The notes: generated by a model from the sequence alone, not told the origin. A stretch of 64,000 bases of DNA from Panax quinquefolius (GCA_020205615.1 CM035171.1:122578893-122642892), one strand, 5' to 3'; positions 35,101 through 46,857 are shown, numbered from the stretch's first letter. Translations and numbers: made by a program.

Positions 35101-36528
35101 CTGATAAGGGAGATTATTTTTACAGGGAAGGTATACTTTCGCCACCTTTTTTTTGTTTGATAAGTAGTGTATACTTTCTTCTTAACTAGTGTTTCGTAGT
35201 TTTTATTTTGTCTTTACCTTGATTTATTATACTCTCCACCTTTTCTTTGTTTCTTAATTTTCATTTTTGCAAATCTAGTATTGCTCTATGGTACAGTCCA
35301 ATAACTGCAATGCAGAATTTTTGAGTTATTTGTCTGCTTATACGTTCTAGAATTTCTTTTAAAAGGTGTATATAACCCTAAGATTCTTATTCTTGTGAAG
35401 AGTGAAATCTCAAGGGCAACCATGCACAGGTGTTTTCTTGCATGTTCATGTATATTATTTCTCTATGTAAGGGTTTTGCTGTTATACACTTTGCATTCAT
35501 GAATCATGGGCAGAGAGGTCTAAATGTCTAATCAGAGTTTCTGGTTTGACTGTCGATTTACATGAATCACTTTTTGGTTTCACATTTTGTCGTTATCTGA
35601 ACTCATTTGTTTGACTAGATAATGATAATTTATCTGAACTGAGATAACCTAAAATCATAATTTATTAGTTCTATTATTTTATCTGATATGTGGCCTACTT
35701 TGCAAATTTTTTATGTACTTATGTTGGTGCAGTCTTCTTGTCTGCAGTTTCCTTGGTTGTAGAGATTGTAGTTTTAGATCTTTTTTGCTGTTTCTTATTT
35801 ACCCTTTTTCCTTTTGGTGCCTATTCTGATGTCTTGTTGTATTGACGTGGTAATTTAATGATATTGTTAAATCTTTGTAGAAAAACATAATTTTCCAAGG
35901 TTCTTTTGCGAAAGGCTCTTCTTTGGAGCGTGTGCTTGTCCTCGTTATGTCTCATATAGGTCAAAGACCATGTATTTGCCCAAATTCTGACCTACAATGG
36001 AGCTTCACATCCCAGATTCTAACGATTCCATTCTTGTGGCAGCTTTTCCCATACCTAAAACAGGTAGTTGAATTCTCAAAATTATGCTCTATGTTAACAT
36101 TTGTTTGTTGGTCTTGCCACAGAAACTTGCGCTACACCAGTTACATGGGTAGAAAAAATCTTGCTTATGAAGTTAAATTAGGTCAATTTATCTATCAGTA
36201 CTTTGCATCTCCGTTGATTATTTTGTCATCTATGGTCACCTTGTTGCGAGGACCTTATATGTCTTCCCTTGCCAAAATTCCTTTTTGCGTATTATGTATC
36301 ATTTAAGCGCATATATAATTGCTGGTGTTTATTCTCCTTATCCAGGTTTTCACCACAAGAGATCTGAGTCAATGTTATATCCATCAGATGGCACTTTGTG
36401 CCAAAGGTCATGCTAAAGTTCTTCCAATCGATAGATCAGTCGAATTTCCTGGTTATGCATGCCTGCTTGGGAATGTAATGGAAACAGCTGCACTCACCTT
36501 TGCTCAGCCTGACTGCTCATTTGATATG
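32136..36528 (+). CDS. UPL6: UPL6-type HECT E3 ubiquitin ligase, N-terminal exons (partial)
   Basis: Four exons are clear: 32136-32294 (53 codons, from ATG), 34950-35130, 35881-36063 and 36346-36528, each with AG/GT borders. The first encodes MFFSGDPSTRKRVDLGGRSS, the conserved start of plant UPL6/UPL7-type ligases, and ends AAIKIQ, the beginning of an IQ motif. Later exons carry LEPKLPWACK-like LIEPKLPWACKTVGFLLQRN, SLERVLVLVMSHIGQRPC, and CYIHQMALC...EFPGYACLLGN. The family transfers ubiquitin through a C-terminal HECT domain. The exon between the first two (rest of the IQ motif plus about 110 residues, as expected from relatives) was not found; the first intron is full of transposons. After 36528 the reading does not continue into the expected central region. 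Possibly a decayed copy. Confidence 0.7.
32816..33370. mobile_element. Non-autonomous hAT element with perfect 8-bp target duplication
   Basis: AGCACACT occurs on both sides (32808-32815 and 33371-33378). The termini CATGGGCGGATCTATC and GGCTGGATCCGTCCCAG are imperfect inverted repeats, and the subterminal GGGGTCAATTGACCCCACTGAATT and TTTGACCCCACTGAATTAAT repeat the same motif. It is 555 bp with no coding frame. The 8-bp duplication supports hAT. Confidence 0.85.
33475..34307. mobile_element. Second non-autonomous hAT element
   Basis: The left end CAGTGTTCTAAAAGTCG and right end CGACTTTTAGAACAC are inverted repeats. ATATATAT flanks both sides (33467-33474 and 34308-34315), consistent with an 8-bp target duplication, although the sequence is low in complexity. 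The interior 34040-34170 is a CGTCGGCGT/GAAGAAG-rich run that gives spurious serine-rich frames. 833 bp. Confidence 0.75.
35131..35880 (+). other. UPL6 intron without recognised features
   Basis: T-rich intron sequence between two well-bordered exons. No inserted element identified. Confidence 0.6.
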
Positions 36529-36712
36529 GTAAGGAAATTTTGAGATTTCCTACTTGACCAGTAGACCGTCACTTGGTTTTTTTCGCCTCCTTGCTTACAC
36601 TCCGTTGATAATGAATAGTTAGAACGCATATATGCTACTTGTTTTTATCTTCACTCCATCAAAGAGATTGGTTTCTGGTACTTCTTTCTTATTTTCTTTT
36701 TAACCAGATTAC

Positions 36713-36835
36713 ATATTGGCTTATATTGATCAACTTGACCAAAATTCTCCTAATACCATCTTTGCTGATGTTGATCCAGCATATTCATTCTTATCTGGAA
36801 AAATTAATTTTTTCAAGGGCTTTCTGTCTTTGCCT
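36713..36835 (+). CDS. Exon-like open stretch, unrecognised
   Basis: A pyrimidine tract and TTTTTAACCAG (near 36698-36709) precede an open frame reading AYIDQLDQNSPNTIFADVDP and on through SFLSGKINFFKGFLSLPNE. The composition looks protein-like, but I do not recognise a family and it does not match the region expected next in UPL6. It could be a captured gene fragment or chance. Confidence 0.25.
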
Positions 36836-37566
36836 AATGAGGTTCCTTGGTTGACATCATTCTTTACCTTTTACTCTGAATGGCGCCATTTTCGTGATAT
36901 CATTTTTATCTGCTGCTTGATAATTATTATTATTGCATATGCATACGTTTTTCCTAAAAACCGAAAATACCGACCGGTTTGAACACCCCTATAGTTCAGT
37001 GCTAGCTATTAATTCCTTTAGGATTGCATATTTGCATTTGAGATTTTTTCCTTTACAACATTGTTTGCTTCTTCTCATATACATCTTTTTGTTACTTTTG
37101 TATAAACTACCTTCTTCCATCTCTCTCTCTCTCTCTGTGATGGTGATTAATTCTATCCTTATACTAGTGCATAAAATCATGATAAATAATAATACAAAGC
37201 AAGGTTTGGATAGTGAAAGTGGCACGTATATGGGCCTTACATTACTAGGGTCACTTTTCCTATTTTCTGCCTCAATTTATTTGTGGGTTATCTTCGTTCC
37301 AAAAAGAGGAAAATGGCCAAACAAATTTTTTCCTGAGGTATCAAATTTGACCTTTTTGTTTTCAAGGATGAAGTGAACCGCAATCTAGTATCTAGTGTAC
37401 TTGTGAATTTCAAGCTCACATTTTAAAGAGCTTGTAGTATTCCTTTTTACCTATAACCAGGCATAAACGCTGTAGATATGAGTTTACACAACTTTAAACT
37501 GCTCCAGCTGGTCTTTTATGTCAATTCTTTGCAATCCATTTATCAGAGTATGTATGTTGTCAACCC

Positions 37567-37692
37567 CTTTTTTGGCTACTTTTAAGTCCTTGGTATCACA
37601 AGGTGATACAACCAGGAGGTGGGGGGATTCGAACCCCAGACCTTTGCTATGCAAAGTCTGGGTGATACCAACTCAGCTCACAGCTGGTGGTC
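37567..37692 (-). mobile_element. tRNA-derived SINE with 15-bp target duplication
   Basis: On the minus strand it has a Pol III A box (TGAGCTGAGTTGG, 37680-37668) and a perfect B box (GGTTCGAATCC, 37635-37625) at tRNA-like spacing, then a short tail ending in A6. GTATGTTGTCAACCC (37552-37566) and GTATGATGTCAACCC (37693-37707) flank it with one mismatch. At 126 bp it is a short plant SINE, not a working tRNA gene, as the acceptor stem cannot be built. Confidence 0.85.
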
Positions 37693-38239
37693 GTATGATG
37701 TCAACCCTAGATTGTGTACTAATACAGTAATATTATCTCCCTCGCCCCCAACTTCACTTATCTTGATGTTCAAATTTGAAGGAATTTGTCTGTCACTTCA
37801 CTTCTCTGCAGCAGCAAAATTAACACTTCATTTAAGTGTAAGGTACTACTTAGGTAATGCTTTTTGACATAATTTTCTATTCTTTCTACCTAGAAGTAAA
37901 AGTTGTACTCAAAGAAAAGAGAACTTGTAAGTAGTAAACATATAAAACACAACTTAACTGTGTGGCCTTTGGCAATTTATGCTATGCGTACTAAATGCGT
38001 CCTTGGTTGCTACATTGAAGTAGATCTTGAATGTTAAAAAAGTTTCTAATCTTGTTTTCCGTGGTCTTTCTAAAAGTTTCCTTTTTTCTTTTTCAATTTA
38101 TTTGTCTTTTTTAAACTTTACTTTCGTGTCATGTACTTTTATCACTTCTTCAATTGTATACAAGTTATATACAAACATATATATACACACACATATATGT
38201 GTGTATATATATATTCAGTCCATCTCTCCAATGATGAAC

Positions 38240-38356
38240 AGGCTATGGCGACGGTACAAACCGTCGCCATAGCAATGAAAGTCATAGCCATATGCTATGG
38301 CTACGGCTTTTTTGCTATGGCGACGGTTCGTACCGTCGTCATAGCCAGTTCGTTGG
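38240..38356. repeat. CACTA-like array of GCTATGGCGACGG hairpin motifs
   Basis: GCTATGGCGACGGTACAAACC followed by GTCGCCATAGC forms a near-perfect hairpin (38242-38273). A second follows, GCTATGGCGACGGTTCG with TACCGTCGTCATAGCC (38317-38346), with further partial copies between. Such arrays are typical of subterminal regions of plant CACTA transposons. (TA)n-like sequence lies just to the left. Confidence 0.55.
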
Positions 38357-38497
38357 ATAAATTTTCAGTATATATATTATCGTCTCTATGACATTGAAAT
38401 TGCTTTATTTTATCTTTCCATCTCAACTGGACTATATTTTATATACATGAGCTTCCTGAAAGGAAAGCATCTTCTTTTGTCCCTTCTAATTTAACAG

Positions 38498-40585
38498 GTT
38501 TGTGACGGGCTGCTCTAGGGGACCTCTACTTGGATTTAGACATTTGGAGCCTTTATTCTGCATACAGAGGTAACAGCCTGTCTCTTGTGCTCTCGTCATA
38601 TCTCATAAGATTCTATGATGTCTTATAGTAAACATCTGTGATATTGCCTCTTAATTACTTGGCTCCATGAAAATTGACTTTTTGTTCTCACAGGGCTGCT
38701 GGTGATGCGTCTGAAGAAGCTCTTGTCCGATTACCAACATCTGCTACTTGTATGAATCTCTTAAAGCTTCCCCCGTATAGAAGGTTTGCCCAAATTCTTG
38801 TATGCTTCTCTAAATTTTATTCACAACTCCAAAATTTATTTCCAAACATATGGCTGATGAGTTGTAACATATTAAGTACTGAGTAGCTTTAAGTTGAGTA
38901 ACTTGAGCTATACCTCAAGTTATTAAATGAATTTATTATTTCTTCCAGCTCCATCTTGGCAGTTGTCAGTTGACCTGTATTTTCTTGTGGCGATAAATGC
39001 ACTGTAGTTTTCAAGCATTGTTGTCAAATGCGTGCTTAGACGCACTTCTAGGCTCAAGGCACAAAAAGGCTCTCTTGTGTCTCTCGCCATAGCCTATGCA
39101 TGGTGCAGCGCATTCAGTGGGGTCCACGCCTTGTGCACCCTGGTGCATAGCACAAATCTGTGCTTACTGCTTAGGTGTGCCTGATGGAAGATATACAAGA
39201 AAAGCCTATCAAATTTGAACTCGGTTGACTAAATTTATTCCATCAATACTTAGCAGCAGTGTATCATTGACTAAAAGGGTTGACTAAAGTCATCAAAGGA
39301 AAATAAAGCCTCTGACAGAGATATTCAGAATCTATATGCTAGTTCTTTTTGTTCCTCTTAAGATGTTTTCTGTAAAAAAAAAGAATAAAAATAAACATTC
39401 CTCACTAATCAACCTACATCCACAAATGGTAAAAATGGCCAGTATCCTATTTTTCAAAAATGTTTTCCCCGTACCCTTTCCTTTTGTTCTTTCTCCATTT
39501 TCCACTTCGTTTGTCTTTGTTTTTGTCTTCTAATTCTCCATGTTTTTGTCCCAACATGTTTTTTCTTTGAAGTTGGTCTTTCAAATCTATAATTTCTGAA
39601 ATTGCTTTACATCATATTACTTTACATTTTTTAAACTGTACAATTTATTGAAATCTATTGTGTGTCTTGCATTGCTTTTTTTCTTGAGGAGACACCTTGG
39701 TTGGTCTTAAATAAGGCCTAGTGAATTACAATATACTTGTTTAAAGTCTATAAGATCTTTTTGAACTACAAATGACAATCATGTGTATGACAAGTATCCT
39801 CAGTAGGGCTCTATTGTTCTTGATATACATTTAGCTCTATCTAAAGCTGTATCCTCCCTCACAAAGATAAAGGTTGAATAGGTCCCCTTGGCCCCTGTAT
39901 AAGAAGGGATCTACGTGTTAATCATAGAGTGAGGAAAAACAAGTTTGTTGACATGATAGATGATGAAGATCAGATAAGTTTAGGATGAGATCGATGATGT
40001 AACATTTGTTGATGATTTTTACTATAACTTGGGAAGCCAAGCATATTTTTGCTAAACTAGGAGTTTAGAGAGGCTAAAGCCTAAAGGGTTAAGATAAGTA
40101 GACTGAGAACTTAATGCATAAAGGTATTACTTTTAAGAAAAAGTAGAATTTAAAAATCAATAATTAGGAGAAATTTGAAAAAGTAACTCTTCTGAAAATT
40201 GTCCATATCGGACAGATTGGAGATGATGCTGGCCGCGAAATCAAAGTCAAATGGATTAAGTGAGATATAGTTGCTACTTTTTGTTTGGTTGATATACAAG
40301 TGTGATTAACATCCTGACCAAATTATCAGCACACTTTAAAAAACTTTATTCTGCATTTGAAAGTAATGCTGCTGAATGTGTTTTAACATTATTCAAGTTT
40401 GTCTGCCGTAAAGATTTTTTTTAAAAATTATTGGAATTGCATCAAGTTCTTACCTTTTTATTGAACTCTTTCTTCCTTTCAAACTTTGTTTAACGAATGA
40501 AATTGTTTTGTCATACAGCATGGAGCAAATGGAGCAGAAACTGTTGTATTCTATAAATGCTGATGCTGGCTTCGATTTAAGTTGA
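38498..40585 (+). pseudogene. UPL6: UPL6 C-terminal exons, copy 1
   Basis: Three exons: 38498-38569 (FVTGCSRGPLLGF, then EPLFCIQ), 38694-38783 (AAGDASEEALVRLPTSATC, then MNLLKLPPY) and 40519-40585 (MEQMEQKLLYSINADAGFDL, then S and TGA). Borders are AG/GT and phases agree (AG|G Arg, AG|C Ser). TSATCMNLLKLPPY contains the catalytic cysteine context of HECT domains. The exons for the rest of HECT, which should lie just upstream, are absent here; some are found about 15 kb downstream. Isolated like this the segment cannot encode a ligase. Confidence 0.8.
39018..39190. repeat. Possible hAT-like fragment
   Basis: GCATTGTTGTCAAATGCGTGCTTAGACGC and the following GCACAAAAAGGCTCTC/GGTGCATAGCAC stretches resemble a common dispersed plant repeat with GCGC-rich complementary arms. 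No second terminus was found. Confidence 0.3.
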
Positions 40586-41627
40586 TAGAGTTTCTCATCA
40601 TTCAAATCCTGCTACATTTAATACTAGTCATTTTCATATTGAGTGCATCAGCTCGTGGACGGTGTCAACGTGAAGGTTGGTTCATGAAAAGTGTCCATAT
40701 TCCGACTTTGTAGAGCCCACACCAGACTGTAAATGGAACAACTACATAAGACTGAAAACGTTGACGGATGGAGAAAGAGAATGTAGATATACACAAATGG
40801 CCTGCAAGGATAGATGTATATATATCGGCTCATCTCAAATGTATACCATCTTTTCAGAAGTTTGTAATACAAATGTATGACCAACCATATAATGCAAGTG
40901 GTCTTGTCAACAATCTGAAACATCTTAGTAGCCAGTGGAAAGAAGTTAATTTTATTTATAATATAGCAAACTTTTATTTAATATGCACATGCGAAGAAAT
41001 GCCCTGTTGTAAAGGGATCTTGTTGGTGTATGGTAATTGGTTACTCCCCCTTCCTTTTTGTTCTTTCTTTGAAACCAAATATAATCTAAATCATTGTCTT
41101 GATATCTGTATGTGGATCATTATATATTGCTACAAGATTGAATGTATTATCTATTTATACTTTGGAGAATGATACAAAACATTGCTGATAAACCCGGCGG
41201 GGGAGAGGGTAGGAATAATAAAAAAGATGTCTTCATTAATCTTCAGCTGGGGGAATATCACTCAAATCCAGACCTTCTTCAGGCAAGTCCGGAGCGAGTG
41301 GACCAAGGACCCGGTCGGAGTTGAGAGTCAATCCACTCTGCAAAGTGCAAAGGTAGGAATGAGCTAATATTAGATTGAACAAGATTGGCCGACCACCTTA
41401 TAACACACATGGGCATTAAACCCTTTGCTTTTACGTACAAGGATATACAAGCTCAGATACAAATATAAAGACTAAATTGTTACAACATAATAATATTGTA
41501 AACTCCTTAGCCTTGAAATGTGATAATTTTTTCTTAGCCTATGCAGTTTAATATTGAATAAAAACATCCAAAACATTTTACGTCTAGGCGTGTCTTGTAG
41601 AAACCTTCATATTCAGGGGATCAACAA
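39615..41627. repeat. Segmental duplicate A1 (UPL6 last exon + RPS1 exon 7)
   Basis: It is near-identical to 47120-49028 and 56384-59420. It carries the last UPL6 exon (40519-40585, plus) and the last RPS1 exon (41236-41337, minus). The ~1-kb intergenic part present in A3 (57890-58915) is deleted. It ends where an LTR is inserted at about 41628. Confidence 0.85.
41236..41337 (-). pseudogene. RPS1 exon 7 duplicate (in A1)
   Basis: A 102-bp copy of the terminal RPS1 exon, keeping the stop. Relative to the intact gene it has replacement changes (Gly-Ile to Arg-Val after NSD, Ser to Pro, Ala to Glu), shared with the copy in A2. No other RPS1 exon lies within reach, so it is dead. Confidence 0.85.
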
Positions 41628-42688
41628 TATGACGCCCCCAAAATTAGGTATATATCACCCATCTCTTGGGGTAGTCGATACACGTAGATGTAATTTAAAT
41701 ACAACTTATTAATATAAGCGTAAGTACAATACGATATAAATCTGTGAGTTTGAATACAAATATTGTCTACTAGAGATCATACAAACTCAAAAGGAGTCCT
41801 CATTACAATTATTATTACACTATTTCACGTAATAGTGAGGACTACTAATGCTATCCTCCGGACCATTACTCCGCTTCCCCGACTCTTCCCGGCTATATTC
41901 TCATTTTCGAAGAGAACGTTGAAAGAAAGGGTGAGCTCAACTAGTTCAAGAAGAAATATTATGACTAAGATAATGCGAATAAATTATCATTAGCTTTCAA
42001 CAAGAAGTGTTAAACCGATAAAATATAATGAACATCAAGTTTAACTACAAATGAACCAAAGAATCCATTAAAAGAGTCAGTAGAAAATAAAATCTACTAT
42101 CTTTTATGATTTAAAAGGTTTTTCATCATTTGTTATATTTGAGACTCAAATTTTAATAAATATTCCACATCATCGAATCACCCCTCGCACTACGGCCGAG
42201 GATATTCTTTAAGTATCACGACCACAATTATTCACGATCACACGCCAAGAATAGTTGTGTATTCATTAATAGTCATGATCATGCCAACAACTCGGTCCAT
42301 CAATGCACTACTACTAATCGAGGATTTTTATCACATCATTTGTAACATTACGGCCATGATTACACCGAATAGTCTCTCAGTCATAATCATACCAAGTTCA
42401 TCTACGACGTAAGCCAAAGATAACATAATATAACATGAGGATGATGACAATGACATAATAATTCAATAAAACAAGTTCACTAATTAATTTATTCAGAACT
42501 AATAACGCCCAAATTGTCAACATGATCTTCGCTTTGAGTAAAATTCAAGAATGCTCGGAAAAATATTTTCATGAAAAATCTTTGGATGAAGCGCAAATAT
42601 TAAGGATATTCCACTAAATTCATGGAGTATAAGTCAAAATTTTAACCAACTGAGTATAATAAATAATGAAATAACAAAAGAAATCACC
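41628..42688 (-). mobile_element. LTR of the left-hand gypsy family, inserted in A1
   Basis: TATGACGCCCCCAAAATTAGGTATATATCACCC matches the LTR terminus at 906 and 4761, and the next kilobase follows LTR 1 in diverged form (GTGAGCTCAACTAG, ATATTATGACTAAGATAAT, RPS1-unrelated). The insertion site is GATCAACAA|, intact in A2 and A3 (49028, 59420). The element runs into the N gap, so its other end and any target duplication are unseen. Confidence 0.75.
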
Positions 42689-42788
42689 NNNNNNNNNNNN
42701 NNNNNNNNNNNNNNNNNNNNNNNNNNNNNNNNNNNNNNNNNNNNNNNNNNNNNNNNNNNNNNNNNNNNNNNNNNNNNNNNNNNNNNNN
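42689..42788. other. Assembly gap (100 N)
   Basis: Exactly 100 N, the conventional placeholder for an unknown distance. The A2 alignment shows that at least about 640 bp (homologous to 49030-49670), plus the end of the LTR element, are missing here. Confidence 0.95.
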
Positions 42789-42912
42789 GAAACCCTTGTC
42801 AACTATAATAAGTTTAGTCTGAAATAATAATAATCCAAAATAACGACTAATCTAAGCAAATATATATAATCAGAGTGGAATTCTTTGAATATAAAAAAAA
42901 ATAGTGAGGCCT

Positions 42913-45556
42913 ATGGAGAATAGTTATCCTATCAAATTCTTGATTGAACAATAACACTTGATCAGGGTAGTAATCGATGTTCTTTTAATAATAATTGATA
43001 AAATTTTAAAAAATAACTTTATAATTTGAATTAAAATAATATTTTAACTCTTTCAAAAAACACCTTCTGTGTACATGATCCAAAACGAGAGTGTCCAAAC
43101 TGGTATGTCACTGGTCCAAATAATCCTTGTCCAGGGGAGAGCGTCCAAATAACCTAAAACAGTCCAGGAACCCTAGGCAGTGCCCTATAAAACACGCTGT
43201 CCACCTCCCATATCCTCTCAAATACTCCCATCCTCACTGCACTAATCGTAAAACCCCTCTCAGCCCTGCCACGCCGCTCCGCGTCTGCCTATTCTAAGAA
43301 CATGTATGTACTTACTTAGGGCCTGGCCTGTTTTCTCAAACTTTGAGGTCAGAACTCATCTCTTCTCTTTAAATCTAGTTTTAAATCTTTTGCTCTAATA
43401 ATAGGAAAAAAAGATCGGACTATTGAAGTAATTGATTATTTGATTATTGAAGTTTGGTGGTTATCATTGAGTGATTTTCTTCTAAATCTGTATTTTTCCT
43501 TCAATCCTTGCACACCCTTAGAGATCCAATTAAATTTATACCCTTGCCTTGATGTTTGTTTTTTCATATATAGGATGCCTTGTTTTCCTGTTTTACTGAT
43601 TTCTTTATAGAAGATATTCCTTTTTTCTTTGCTTGCAAAGTGTTCAAAACAATTACAATATTTTCAAGAAGAGAATGATATTTAAGAGTTTGAACAAAAA
43701 TATAACCTACTAAAATATTTTTTGAATTGAAAATATCATCCCCACAAAACCCTAAATTTTTCCATGATTTTATTCTTAAATTTTTTGGCCCACTACGACA
43801 GCCCAAAATTTTTATTTTTTAGTTTTAAAATTTTCTAATTTTATGCAAACTACTATTAACTGCAGATATTTTCGCCTATCTCCATTCCTTTCTTTTGCAT
43901 TTTACCCTGGTTTTGAATTTTTACCCATTTGCTCTTGGAAACTGGAGATTTGGAGTATCAGGAGCCGCCCTTCTGATGAATGATTGGCATTAAAGGTGAC
44001 GATATTGAGGAGAAAAATAGTTTCCAGTTTTCATCATTGGAAGGGTAAGGGTAAGGTCATTTCCCTACACTTTAAGTACATAAAGAAATTCCTTATTTTC
44101 TGTCATTAAAAAATAAAACTAAATTATTCTTGTTTGTTTGTTTGTTTGTGTGAAGTTTGGTAAACCAACAAAAAGTTACCCAATTGTTGTGCTACCCTTA
44201 TTCTGGTCCAATGAAATAGTTTTTGGCCAATTAAAAAGTTTACATGTTCTTAATTAGTTAATCCTAGGATAAATAATGCATTGGAATTCTAATTTTTGGT
44301 GTTATTAGTAGCGGAATATTATAGTATCCTCTAAACTTAGGGTCAAAAATAGTGACATTACTTTTTATGATTTATTTGTTGTCACCTTTGTTCCATTCCA
44401 ATCAAAGAGAATAGGTTTCCTTAAATATTTATTCTTTTTATAATAGCAAGAATTAATAAAACCTCCTCGATTGTTGATAAAATCCTAGTTTAGAAGTTCA
44501 TCAAAAGGAAAATTATAACCAAATGCAACCAAAATAATCAAAATAATCATGAAACGACAAATGAGTGCATACAAATAATCAGTTGGATGAGATTTTTGAC
44601 ATGAAATTTTGGTACTTAGGAAGAGATATTATGAGTTTAAGCGATTACCTCAAGTTTATAACCAAAATTGTTAAACACACTATCGTAAAGACATTAAAAG
44701 AACAAATAAGTTTTGGAGCACCCAACTTGACAAATTATAAGAAAACAGGAAATGTTATGTAGCAAATGATTTGGACCAGTTGAGAATTGATGCGTTGATC
44801 TCTTGCCATCATTGTGTTGCCATTGTCTTGAGACTTTTGGTTCTTGTTGTGTGATAATTGGTCTGTGTGTAAATTGTGTGTAAATGTTGTTGCAGTAGTT
44901 TAATCGGTTTATGTATTGTATTTTATTGTTTAATCTTGTATATAATTTGTGTTTATGTAGGATTATTTGTGTTTATGAGCATTTCGATTTCGTGCTGACG
45001 GAGTAACTCAAATTGTCGGGCAACAATGAACCGCCCAAGTGTTCATTTGATCTGTACCCGTTCACGTGGAGGACATGGCGGAGTAGGAGGGCATGACGGA
45101 TTAGCGTGGCAGGGTGGAGTGGCGTGGCACGGCGGAGGGGCGTACTACGACTGAGGGGGTTTTTATGGCGCGGGGGTTCAACGATCCCTGTGCAGTGGTA
45201 CACTATATTTGAGAGGATTTGGACCAGTTGGACAATTTGGCAGCATGTTTTATTGGAGATTGCCTGGGGCTCCCTTGGCTGTTTTAGGCTCTCTTCTATT
45301 TGGACACCCTTGCAGAATGACCCAGTTGAACACTCTCCTCTTGGACAAGGACCCTCTACAAAGAGGGGCTTTCTTTTTTAAAGAGTTAAAATATTATTTT
45401 AACTCAAACCATAGAGATATTTTTTGAAATTTTATTAATTATAGTTGCAAGAACATCAATCACTAACCAGATCATGTAGACCATAATCAAGTGTTATTGT
45501 TCTCAATAAAAGATTTGATCGACTCATGTATACCATAATCAACTACTATTCTCCAT
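42913..45556. mobile_element. Long-TIR DNA element B1
   Basis: The left end ATGGAGAATAGTTATCC...CAATAACACTTGATCAGGGTAG and the right end (mirror) ACTATTCTCCAT are the edges of inverted repeats over 250 bp long (42913-43200 against 45210-45556), including AATATTTTAACTCTTT and GTCCAAATAA/TTTGGACA blocks. The interior has (TTTG)n near 44130 and a GC-rich GTGGCATGGCGGA repeat at 45060-45190, with no recognised transposase. Long TIRs would suit a Mutator-like element, but this is unproven. It joins RPS1-intron-5-like sequence at 42912. Confidence 0.6.
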
Positions 45557-46030
45557 CAAAGGTTAGTTATTAATCCTGCATATTTTTTACTCTCGAGTTT
45601 CAATCTTTTAAGTATGTTTAGTTGTTTCATAGTTTAACTTAAGAAAAATGTGTTGTGCTACATCAATGCGTGCACGGATTAGGCCTGGTACAAGACTATA
45701 AGTTTAATTTTATGTTAAGCATCGTTCATGTAGCACAACATATTATACATCAACCAAAAGTGTTAAACTAAACTATGAAACAACTAAACCTTGAAACTCA
45801 AGAGTAAAAAAACTAGCTTTTGATAGAAAATAGTAGTTGATCATGGTCTACATGAGATCAAATCTTTGATCGAGAACAATAGCACTTGATCATGGTCTAC
45901 ATGATCTGGGTAGTGATTGATGTTCTTGCAATCATAATTGATAAAATTTCAAAAAATACTTCTATAGTTTGAGTTAAAATGATATTTTAACTCTTTTAAA
46001 AGACAAAACCCTCTCTGTAGATGGTCGTTG
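45360..46030. repeat. Large palindrome at the right end of B1
   Basis: The arms, about 300 bp each, centre near 45695: TTTAGTTGTTTCATAGTTTAA..AATGTGTTGTGCTACAT is mirrored by ATGTAGCACAACATATT..TTAAACTAAACTATGAAACA. The right arm ends in the same AATATTTTAACTC / GGACAAGGACC sequences as the TIRs, so it is a third TIR copy in inverted orientation. Confidence 0.7.
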
Positions 46031-46829
46031 TCAGAGAGGTCGTTGTCCAAGAGCATCCAAATGGTCCTTGTCCAGGACAGATGTCCAAATGGAGGAGGGC
46101 ATAAAGCAACCAAGTGAGCCCCAGGCAGTGCCCTATAAAACACTGTCAAATTGTCCACCTTCTCCCCATCTGCACTGGTACAATAACATACATGAACGAT
46201 AGGCCAGGTACAAGAAGCTTAATTTTATGTTTAAGCATCGTTCATGTGGCTGCATATTCTCATTGGTTGATTAAGCAATCAACACGAGAGCTAGAAAATA
46301 TCGAATGATATTTCATTTCATTGCCATTTGGTTTTTCTTTTTTCTAGTTAATTAGTATCAAAATATGGGAATAGTACACAAAACCTGGAAATTCTAAAAT
46401 TTTGTATGTAGCATGCATATATTAGTCACACCTTATTCCATGCCCAACATCCTTTAAGGACCAAGTGCAACAGACAGGATAATGATCAGGTTTGTATGAG
46501 TTCTCTAACAATTTGTGTATATATTGAAAACTTAAAAAACATTCAAATTAGGAATTTATATTTAATGAATGATCTTTTGCCACAGCTTCTCATTGTTGCT
46601 TCAAATTTCCTTTTCTCATTTTGCGGATAAATCTTTTCATTTGTCTTCATTTTCAAGTGTATGGTTCTTGTATGGCAATTTGACAATTTGACATATGGAA
46701 TTTGTTCGTAGAAAAAGTTGAATGCTGTGAATGAGTGAATATGAGTGTGTAATAGCAGCTTAAGAGAACCATGTCCTGGCTATCAAATACCTGTTGCTGA
46801 AGTCTCAGTTTGGTAAATTTAATTTGTGT

Positions 46830-46857
46830 TGACTTGTTTAACGAGCATGAACTTCAG
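46830..46857 (+). pseudogene. Truncated UPL6 HECT exon in A2
   Basis: Only the last ~25 bases of the exon at 56032-56121 are present, encoding a FNEHELQ end with an intact GT donor. The front is replaced by B1 flank sequence joined at the shared TTGAC. Confidence 0.75.

Noticed and set aside
37567..37692. Functional tRNA gene
   Set aside because: A and B boxes are present, but no acceptor stem or complete cloverleaf can be formed. The A-tail and target duplication show a SINE.
40768..41172. 134-residue plus-strand ORF after the UPL6 stop (also at 57528)
   Set aside because: It lies in the UPL6 3' flank, is broken in the A2 copy, and has no homology I can recognise.
43564..43806. 80-residue minus-strand ORF repeated at 50429-50671 as a gene
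   Set aside because: It is repeated only because the B element is duplicated. Lysine/isoleucine-rich, with no recognised domain, and could be chance in AT-rich DNA.
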